Notes under the pieces: model-generated
Seen by the model: only the letters and a program-made list of their open reading frames with translations
Databases searched by the model: none
What the model was told of the DNA's origin: nothing
Program-made: the position numbers and the translations under genes
Source of the DNA: Anaeromyxobacter soli
Lineage (GTDB): Bacteria > Myxococcota > Myxococcia > Myxococcales > Anaeromyxobacteraceae
Assembly (NCBI RefSeq): GCF_022808855.1
Contig: NZ_JAKZLF010000001.1
Location: forward strand, 182,587-246,586
DNA length: 64,000 nt
Direction: 5' to 3'
Shown here: piece by piece, positions 58,090 through 64,000 of the stretch
How the letters are laid out: every line of letters begins with the position of its first letter
Position numbering within the stretch: the first letter of the stretch is position 1

Positions 58090-59160
58090 ATGCAGCAGAC
58101 CGAGAACCTGAACGTCGCGGCGTTCGACGTGATGCCCTCGCCCGACGAGGTGAAGGCTCACATCCCGCTCGACGAGCCCGCCGCCCGGACCGTCATCGCG
58201 GGCCGGAGAACCCTCGAGGCGATCCTCGACCGCCGCGATCCGCGGCTCTTCGTGGTCGTCGGCCCGTGCTCGATCCACGATCCGGTCGCCGGCCTCGACT
58301 ATGCGCGGCGGCTGCGCGCGCTCGCGGACGAGGTCTCGGGCACCCTCTACCTGGTGATGCGCGTCTACTTCGAGAAGCCGCGCACCTCCCTCGGCTGGAA
58401 GGGCTTCATCAACGATCCGCGCATGGACGACTCGTTCCGCGTGGACGAGGGCATGGAGCGCGCCCGGCGGTTCCTGCTCGACGTGAACGAGCTCGGGCTC
58501 CCTGCCGGGACCGAGGCGCTCGACCCGATCGCGCCGCAGTACTACGGCGACCTCGTCGCCTGGACCGCCATCGGCGCGCGCACCTCCGAGTCGCAGACGC
58601 ACCGCGAGATGTCCTCCGGCCTCTCCACGCCGGTGGGCTTCAAGAACGGCACCGACGGCGACCTCGAGCCCGCCGTGAACGGCATCGTCTCCGCGGCGAG
58701 CCCGCACTCGTTCCTCGGCATCAACGACCAGGGGCGCTCCGCGGTCGTGCGCACGCGGGGCAACCGCTACGGCCACATCGTCCTCCGCGGCGGCGGCGGG
58801 CGGCCCAACTACGACACCGTGTCGATCGCGCTCGCCGAGGACGCGCTCGCCCGGGCGAAGCTCCCGAGGAACGTCGTCGTCGACTGCTCGCACGCGAACT
58901 CGCGCAAGAAGCCGGAGCTCCAGCCGCTCGTGCTCCGCGACGTGGTCCACCAGATCCGCGAGGGCAACCGCTCCGTCGTGGGCCTGATGCTGGAGAGCTT
59001 CCTCGAGCCGGGGAACCAGCCCATCCCGCAGGATCTCTCGCAGCTCCGCTACGGCTGCTCGGTCACCGACGCCTGCATCGGCTGGGACACCACCGTCGAG
59101 AGCCTTCGCTGGGCGGACGAGGTGCTGCGCGAGGTCCTGCCCGCGCGCGCCGCGCCCTGA
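58090..59160 (+). CDS. DAHP synthase, class I (AroG/AroF type)
   Basis: 356 residues, the first step of aromatic amino acid synthesis (PEP plus erythrose 4-phosphate). Motifs: FVVVGPCSIHDP, YFEKPRTSLGWKGFIND, GTEALDPIAPQYYGDLVAWTAIGARTSESQ split as EALDPIAPQYYGDL and AIGARTSESQTHRE, and SCSHANSRKKPE-like VDCSHANSRKKPELQ. Type I alpha, the tyrosine- or phenylalanine-sensitive kind; which amino acid inhibits is not clear. ATG at 58090; GGAGGGAGC lies a few bases before it. Next to it topoisomerase IB converges. Confidence 0.92.
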   Translation: MQQTENLNVAAFDVMPSPDEVKAHIPLDEPAARTVIAGRRTLEAILDRRDPRLFVVVGPCSIHDPVAGLDYARRLRALADEVSGTLYLVMRVYFEKPRTSLGWKGFINDPRMDDSFRVDEGMERARRFLLDVNELGLPAGTEALDPIAPQYYGDLVAWTAIGARTSESQTHREMSSGLSTPVGFKNGTDGDLEPAVNGIVSAASPHSFLGINDQGRSAVVRTRGNRYGHIVLRGGGGRPNYDTVSIALAEDALARAKLPRNVVVDCSHANSRKKPELQPLVLRDVVHQIREGNRSVVGLMLESFLEPGNQPIPQDLSQLRYGCSVTDACIGWDTTVESLRWADEVLREVLPARAAP

Positions 59161-59174
59161 CCCCCCGCGCTCCG

Positions 59175-60311
59175 TCAGGCGCGCTCGCGCTCCGGCGCTC
59201 GCGCCGCCCGCCGCTCCGGCTTGCCCAGGGGGCCGGACGGGCGCAGCGGATCCGGCCGCACGACGCTCCTCGGGCCCCGCGCCCGCTGCGCGGGGCCCCG
59301 CGTCGCGGCGCGCCGCAGGAACGTGACGAGCGCGCGCTCGGCCGCGTGGAGCCCGCCGCCCCTCGCGAGCCCCAGGACGTCGTCGGGCGAGAGCCCGCAG
59401 GAGACGACCTCCCCCCGCGCGAAGCCTTCGAGCACCGCGGGGCTGATGTACGAGCCGCGCGCCACCGCGGGCGTGTTCCCGAGCCGCTGCGCGACCGCCT
59501 TCACCGCGGCCTGGACGAGCCGCTTGCGGCTCGTGCGCCCGGGCACGAGCTCGCGCGCGGCCTCGGCGAGCGCGCTCGCGCAGAGCAGCGTCCCGGCCCA
59601 GGTCCGGAAGTCCTTCGCCGTGACGGACCCGCCGGCCGCTGCGCGGAGGTAGGCGTTGAGGTGGCGGCGGCGGACGTCCACGATCTGCCCGCCCTCGACG
59701 AACTTGAAGACGTCGCGGCCCGGCACGGCGAGGAGCTCGCGGACGAGGTGGGCGATCCGCCGGTCGCGGACCTCGCGCACCTGGCGCTGCCCCGACTTGC
59801 CGCGGTAGTCGAACACCACCCGGTCCCCCGTCACGCGCACGTGCCCGGGCCGCACGGTCGCGAGCCCGAAGCTCCCGTTCTCGCGCGCGTAGGCCTCGCT
59901 GCCGGGGCGCATCCAGGTCGCCTCGAGGATCCGCGTCATCCCGGCGAGCACGCGCTCGCGCCCGAGGCCGCGCCGGCGAAAGTCCCGCTCCACCCGGGCG
60001 CGCACCCTCGGCAGCGCGTCCGCGAAGCGCAGCAGGCGGCGGTACTTCGCGGCCGCCTGCCGGCGGACGAAGTCGGGGTGGTAGCGGTACTGCCAGCGCC
60101 CCGCCTTGTCGCGGCCGACGGCCTGGAGCTTCGCGCCCGCCGCCCGGCTCACGCGCACGTCGGTCCACGCCGGCGGGAGCCGCAGCGCCCGGATGCGCTC
60201 CACGTCCGCGGCCGCGGCGGGCCGCCCGTTCGCCTGCAGGTAGCGGAAGCCGGACCGCGGAGTGCCGACGCGCCGGAGCCCCTCGCGCTCGAGTCGCTCG
60301 ATCGCCCTCAT
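59175..60311 (-). CDS. DNA topoisomerase IB
   Basis: 378 residues of the bacterial poxvirus-type topoisomerase family; relaxes supercoiled DNA. Blocks: SGFRYLQANGRP, RLPPAWTDVRV, RYHPDFVRRQAAAKYRRL, and RIGNxxY-like TRILEATWMRPGSEAYARENGSFGL. The catalytic pattern is VTAKDFRTWAGTLL (Lys/Arg) and NTPAVARGSYISPAV with the active-site Tyr. The C-terminal 70 residues are Arg/Pro-rich and extra compared with Deinococcus TopIB. ATG start at 60311. Confidence 0.92.
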   Translation of the reverse strand: MRAIERLEREGLRRVGTPRSGFRYLQANGRPAAAADVERIRALRLPPAWTDVRVSRAAGAKLQAVGRDKAGRWQYRYHPDFVRRQAAAKYRRLLRFADALPRVRARVERDFRRRGLGRERVLAGMTRILEATWMRPGSEAYARENGSFGLATVRPGHVRVTGDRVVFDYRGKSGQRQVREVRDRRIAHLVRELLAVPGRDVFKFVEGGQIVDVRRRHLNAYLRAAAGGSVTAKDFRTWAGTLLCASALAEAARELVPGRTSRKRLVQAAVKAVAQRLGNTPAVARGSYISPAVLEGFARGEVVSCGLSPDDVLGLARGGGLHAAERALVTFLRRAATRGPAQRARGPRSVVRPDPLRPSGPLGKPERRAARAPERERA

Positions 60312-60443
60312 CCGATCAACCCCTAGGCACTGCGCGGGCGAGGCGCCAGCGGAGGCGTCCGTGCCGGGCTGAGGCGGGGCGCGAGGACTTGCCCGGTCGG
60401 GGCCGAGGCCGTCGGGATCAGCTGCGAGCGGGCGCGCCCACGT

Positions 60444-62354
60444 TCACGCCTGCGCCGCGCGCACCGCCCGCTCCTCCGCCGCGAGAATCGGCGGCGCCGG
60501 CACCCCGAGGGACGCGGCGATCGCGCGCAGGACCTCGCCTTCGGCCGGCCGCACCTTTCCGTCCGCGGTCACGCACGCCTCGCAGGCCGCGAGCACCCGC
60601 TCCTTCACGCGCGGCGCGGCCGCGTCGAGCGACGCGAGCGCCGTCTCGAGCCGCGCGGCGCCCACGCGGCCGCGCGGGAGGACGCGCCACGGGCCGCCGG
60701 TGCCGAGCGCCGAGACCGCCGCGTCGAGCGCCGCCTGCGCGGCGGCGCCGTCGGCAGCGCCCTGCCAGGCGAGCACGGAGAGCACCTCGAGGCACTCGAC
60801 CTCGACCTCCGCGACGCGACGCGCCCCCGCGCCCTCGCGCGCCGCGCGGGGCGCGAGCCGGTGCGCCACGACGCGCTGGAGCGACCACTCGAACACGGTC
60901 GTCCGCCGGTCGGCCGCCGCGAGCGCCGCGAGGTCGCGCACGAGGGCCTCGCCGTCGGCGGGGGCGAGCCGCCCGAGCGCGGGCGCGGCGACGTCGAGGA
61001 GCGCCATCCTCCCCTCGCGCCCGGTCGACGACAGCGCACCCGCGAGCCGGGCCACCTCGGCGCGCAGCGCCGGGTCGGCGACCGCGGGGAGCTGCACCGC
61101 GCGGACCGTCTCGTCCGGATCCGCGAGGAGCGCGCGCACGAGCGCGGGCGCGCTGCCGGGGCCGCGCGCGGCAGCGAGCGCCGCGGCGGGGAGCGCGGCG
61201 AGCAGGGCCTGCGCGCGCGCGACGTCGCTGCCTGCGGCGCCCGGGGTCGACCCGGGCGCGGCGGCGAGGGCGGCCGTCGCGAGTCCGTGGCCGGACACGG
61301 CCGGCGCAGCGGAGGCGGCCTCGGGCGGGCGCTCCGGCGCCGCCTCCTCGGCGAGGAGGCGCTCCGCGACGAGCGGCGCGATCCGGCGGATGCGCTCCTC
61401 GATGGGAGGATGCGTCGCGAACAGGCGGACGGCCAGGCCGTCCGCGATGAAGAGGTGCGCCGCCTCGGGCGCTGCCGGCGACCACAGGCGCGAGCCCTCG
61501 CGCGCGATGCGCGCGAGCGCGCCCGCGAGGCCTTCCGGGTTGCGCGTGAGCCGCACGGCGTCGGCGTCCGCGAGGAACTCGCGCGTGCGCGACACCGCCG
61601 CCCGGATGAGGCTCCCGAAGAACGCGCCGATCGAGCCCGCCAGCCACACGAGGGCGCCGAACAGCGCGAGCCCGGCCGCGCCGCCCCGGCCGCGGCCGCG
61701 CCGCCCCTCGCCGCCGGCCCCGGCCCGCACGAGGGCGCGCCCGACGAGCGCGAGCGAGGTGAGGCCGCCGACGAGCGCGATGAGCTGCAGGTTGAGCCGG
61801 GTGTCGGCGTTCACGACGTGAGAGAGCTCGTGCGCGACGACGCCCTGCAGCTCGTCGCGCGTGAGCCCCTCGAGCGCGCCGCGCGTCACCGCGACGACCG
61901 CGTGATCCGGGGAGAACCCGGCCGCGAACGCGTTGAGGTTGCGCTCGAACGGGAGCACGTACAGCGCGGGGACCGGGACGCCCGCCGCGATCGCCATCTC
62001 CTCCACGACGTTCACGAGGCGCCGCTCCGCCGCGTCCTGGGTGTCGGGGTCCACGGGGAACCCGCCCAGCAGCTCGGCGACCGCACGGCCGCCGCCGCTC
62101 GCGAGCCGGACCGCGTGCACGAGGGCGCCGCCGGCCGTCACGAGCGTCACGATCCCGGCGACGCCGAGGAGGTCCCGCGTGCGGAGCGGGCCGGGGCCGA
62201 GGAGCCGCGGCTGGGCGCTGGCGACCCAGACCACGATCGCGTAGACGACCGCGATCGTGCTCGCCCAGGCGAGCGCGAAGAGCGCGACGAGGACCGCGGT
62301 GCGCCGCCTCGCCGACGCCTTCGCGGCGAAGAAGTCGAGCGTGGAGCGGGTCAC
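60444..62354 (-). CDS. HtpX-like M48 membrane protease with long C-terminus
   Basis: 636 residues, about twice a normal HtpX. Two N-terminal transmembrane helices, then LPFERNLNAFAAGFSPDHAVV and the zinc motif VAHELSHVVNADTR, further membrane segments, and RTREFLADADAVRLTRNP with the third ligand Glu. ATHPPIEERIRRI closes the protease part near residue 350. The rest is an Ala-rich linker and a helical TerB-like end with EACVTADGKVRPAEGEVLRA. It probably degrades or controls membrane proteins. lemA is directly upstream (43 bases), a common pair. Confidence 0.9.
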   Translation of the reverse strand: MTRSTLDFFAAKASARRRTAVLVALFALAWASTIAVVYAIVVWVASAQPRLLGPGPLRTRDLLGVAGIVTLVTAGGALVHAVRLASGGGRAVAELLGGFPVDPDTQDAAERRLVNVVEEMAIAAGVPVPALYVLPFERNLNAFAAGFSPDHAVVAVTRGALEGLTRDELQGVVAHELSHVVNADTRLNLQLIALVGGLTSLALVGRALVRAGAGGEGRRGRGRGGAAGLALFGALVWLAGSIGAFFGSLIRAAVSRTREFLADADAVRLTRNPEGLAGALARIAREGSRLWSPAAPEAAHLFIADGLAVRLFATHPPIEERIRRIAPLVAERLLAEEAAPERPPEAASAAPAVSGHGLATAALAAAPGSTPGAAGSDVARAQALLAALPAAALAAARGPGSAPALVRALLADPDETVRAVQLPAVADPALRAEVARLAGALSSTGREGRMALLDVAAPALGRLAPADGEALVRDLAALAAADRRTTVFEWSLQRVVAHRLAPRAAREGAGARRVAEVEVECLEVLSVLAWQGAADGAAAQAALDAAVSALGTGGPWRVLPRGRVGAARLETALASLDAAAPRVKERVLAACEACVTADGKVRPAEGEVLRAIAASLGVPAPPILAAEERAVRAAQA

Positions 62355-62397
62355 GGGGCCGCCCGCCGCGCGCCGTCACCGGGAGCGCCGGCGGCGG

Positions 62398-62976
62398 TCA
62401 CAGCGCGATCCGCACCGCCTCGCGCGCCTGCGGGGCGGAGATGTCGAGCGGCCTCGCCTCCGGGAACCCGCCCGCGACGAGCGTCCCGGGGAACGTCTCG
62501 CGCGCGTTGTTGTAGTCCATCACGGCGTCGTTGTAGGCCTGCCGCGCGAACGCCACGCGGTTCTCGCTCGAGGTGAGCTCCTCGACGAGGCGCCCCACCG
62601 ACTCGCTCGCCTTCAGGTCGGGGTACGCCTCGGCGACGGCGAGCAGCCGGGACAGCGGCCCGGCCAGCGCGCCCTCGGCCTGGGCGAGCCGCTCCATGGA
62701 GGCGCCCTCCCCCGGGTGCGCGGCGGCGGCGCGCGCGGCGACCACCGCCTGGTTGCGCGCGGCGACCACCGCCTCGAGGGTGGAGCGCTCGTGGGCGAGG
62801 TAGGCGCGCGTCGCCTCGACCAGGTTCGGGATGAGGTCGTAGCGCCGCTGGAGCTGCACGTCGATCTGGCCGTACGCGTTGCGGAACGCGTTCCGCCGCG
62901 TGACGAGCCCGTTGTGGAGCACCACCCAGCCGACGGCGACCGCGGCGACGAGCGCGAGGACGACGAGTGCTGCCAT
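62398..62976 (-). CDS. lemA: LemA family protein
   Basis: 192 residues. One N-terminal membrane helix (ALVVLALVAAVAVGWVVL), then helical coiled-coil-like LemA domain: RNAFRNAYGQIDVQLQRRYD, LIPNLVEATRAYLAHERST, and YPDLKASESVGRLVEELTSSENRVAFARQAYND split around residue 120. GGAGGGAAC precedes the ATG at 62976. LemA proteins face the periplasm or cytoplasm by family variant; function is unknown, but they often precede HtpX proteases, as here. Confidence 0.93.
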   Translation of the reverse strand: MAALVVLALVAAVAVGWVVLHNGLVTRRNAFRNAYGQIDVQLQRRYDLIPNLVEATRAYLAHERSTLEAVVAARNQAVVAARAAAAHPGEGASMERLAQAEGALAGPLSRLLAVAEAYPDLKASESVGRLVEELTSSENRVAFARQAYNDAVMDYNNARETFPGTLVAGGFPEARPLDISAPQAREAVRIAL

Positions 62977-63103
62977 GTTCCCTCCCTCCGCGCGATGCGG
63001 GCGCGGCGGGACGCAGCATGGCACGATCGGGGAGGTCGCGCACGAAGGCGCGCGTCCCCTGGGCGAGGGGAGGGAGGATCGCCCACACCGAGGAGGTCGC
63101 CGC

Positions 63104-63808
63104 ATGCACACCGCCTTCGTCGCAGGCGCCACCGGCTACACCGGGCGTGAGGTCGTGCGCGCGCTGCGCGCCGCGGGCGTCCGCACGGTCGCGCACGTGC
63201 GGCCCGACTCGGCGAGCGCCGGCGCGTGGCGCGCGCGCTTCGCGGCGCTGGGCGCGGAGGTGGATTCCACGCCCTGGGCCGGACCGGCGATGGCGGCCAC
63301 CCTCGCCCGCGTCCGGCCGACCCTCGTGTTCGCGCTGCTCGGGACCACGCGCCGCCGCGCGCGGGCCGCCGCGCGCCACGGCGTCACGGAGAGCTACGCC
63401 TCCGTGGACTACGGGCTCACCCGGCTCCTCCTCGACGCGGCCGTGGCGAGCGGCGCCCGGCCGCGCTTCGTATACCTGTCGTCCGCGGGGGTGCACGAGG
63501 GCACCCGCAGCGCGTACCTCTCGGCGCGCGCCCGGCTCGAGCGCGACCTGCGCGCGAGCGGCCTGCCCTTCGTCGTCGCGCGGCCGGCCTTCGTGACCGG
63601 ACCGGATCGCGACGAGCCGCGCCCGCTCGAGCGCGCCGCCGCGCGCGTGTCCGACGCGGCGCTCTCCGTCGCCTCCCGGCTCGGCGCGCGCCGGCTCGCC
63701 GCGCGCTGGCGGTCCACGTCCGGCGCCGCGCTCGCCTCGGCGCTCGTGCGCCTCGCGCTCGACCCCGGCGCGGAGGGGCGCGTCGTGGAGGGCGACGGGC
63801 TCCGCTGA
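63104..63808 (+). CDS. NAD(P)-binding atypical short-chain dehydrogenase
   Basis: 234 residues. The Rossmann nucleotide motif is FVAGATGYTGREVVRAL (GxxGxxG). LVFALLGTTRRRAR and RFVYLSSAGVHEG follow, the latter in the place of the catalytic Ser region; a clear YxxxK is not seen, since the following block is AYLSARARLERDLRAS (Tyr then Lys replaced). So it belongs to the atypical NmrA/SDR_a5-like group and may bind NAD(P) without classical catalysis. ATG at 63104; GAGGAGGTC lies upstream. Divergent from lemA. Confidence 0.85.
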   Translation: MHTAFVAGATGYTGREVVRALRAAGVRTVAHVRPDSASAGAWRARFAALGAEVDSTPWAGPAMAATLARVRPTLVFALLGTTRRRARAAARHGVTESYASVDYGLTRLLLDAAVASGARPRFVYLSSAGVHEGTRSAYLSARARLERDLRASGLPFVVARPAFVTGPDRDEPRPLERAAARVSDAALSVASRLGARRLAARWRSTSGAALASALVRLALDPGAEGRVVEGDGLR

Positions 63809-63810
63809 AC

Positions 63811-63841
63811 GACAGTTCGTGATTCGCGATCACCTTCGGTG
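63811..63841 (-). repeat. Copy 2 of the 31-base intergenic repeat
   Basis: Reverse-oriented copy of 22657-22687, 30 of 31 bases identical, beginning two bases after the stop of the SDR-like gene. It carries the same palindrome as GTGATTCGCGATCAC. Confidence 0.75.
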
Positions 63842-63967
<126 letters not shown>

Positions 63968-64000
63968 CGCGGCGCCCCCGCCCCCGCGGCCCCGCGCCCC

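Overview
The window is a piece of a very GC-rich bacterial chromosome (about three quarters G+C by eye, nearly every third codon position G or C). Gene content fits a myxobacterium-type Deltaproteobacterium, most likely an Anaeromyxobacter relative. That is an inference from the GC content, the CcsA/CcsB cytochrome c maturation system, a PPi-type phosphofructokinase, tryptophanase and FNR-like sites; no rRNA or other marker gene is present to prove it. About 60 protein genes are called. I see no tRNA, rRNA, CRISPR array, prophage, transposase or integrase: this is core chromosome packed with short, often overlapping transcription units.

Layout. 1-5.4 kb (minus strand): a membrane protein cut by the window edge, a small protein, a secreted isoaspartyl peptidase/asparaginase, a membrane protein and a large GH57/DUF3536 protein. 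5.5-8.3 kb: thiD, a hemerythrin-fold protein with altered iron ligands, a YdcF-like protein and a small lipoprotein. 8.3-14.8 kb: tryptophanase divergent from an SSS symporter, an outer-membrane barrel protein divergent from an EF-G paralogue, and a small membrane protein. 15-20.4 kb: aldo/keto reductase, M48 lipoprotein protease, and a cimA-leuB pair (citramalate route to isoleucine). 20.4-25.4 kb: DUF4112 protein and acyltransferase converging with a long overlap, ferritin-like protein, FKBP, several small proteins, a peptidoglycan-binding lipoprotein coupled to an AsmA-like protein. 25.5-32 kb: PepD, zinc-ribbon protein, RNase HI, YbaK, nucleosidase, DTW enzyme, Ig-like lipoprotein, trans-sulfuration PLP enzyme. 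32-38.7 kb: NYN/LOTUS protein, KefB-type antiporter, PPi-PFK, CDF transporter, a frameshifted spermidine-synthase-like gene, TerB-like protein, cupin. 38.8-44.7 kb: Nei glycosylase, a giant Lhr helicase, Bfd and a Fur-like protein lacking its DNA-binding half. 45-54 kb: hybrid histidine sensor kinase, MFS transporter, serC, lipoproteins, hydrolase, BON protein. 54.2-58 kb: cytochrome c maturation operon. 58-63.8 kb: DAHP synthase, topoisomerase IB, HtpX-like protease, LemA, NAD(P)-binding protein. The last 160 bases hold a repeat copy and a 56-base poly-G run that looks like an assembly artefact.

How the genes connect. CimA and LeuB belong to branched-chain amino acid synthesis; SerC, DAHP synthase and the PLP enzymes feed serine, aromatic and sulfur amino acids. 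The lipoprotein-CcsB-CcsA operon matures c-type cytochromes and has an FNR-like palindrome in its promoter region; a second such palindrome precedes the half-Fur/Bfd pair, suggesting oxygen- and iron-responsive control. Nei, Lhr and topoisomerase IB are DNA maintenance functions. The most unusual items are the DNA-binding-domain-less Fur protein, the ligand-altered hemerythrin, a near-identical 31-base repeat at 22.66 and 63.81 kb, and the long tail-to-tail overlap at 20.9-21.4 kb. No clear new defence or metabolic system is evident.
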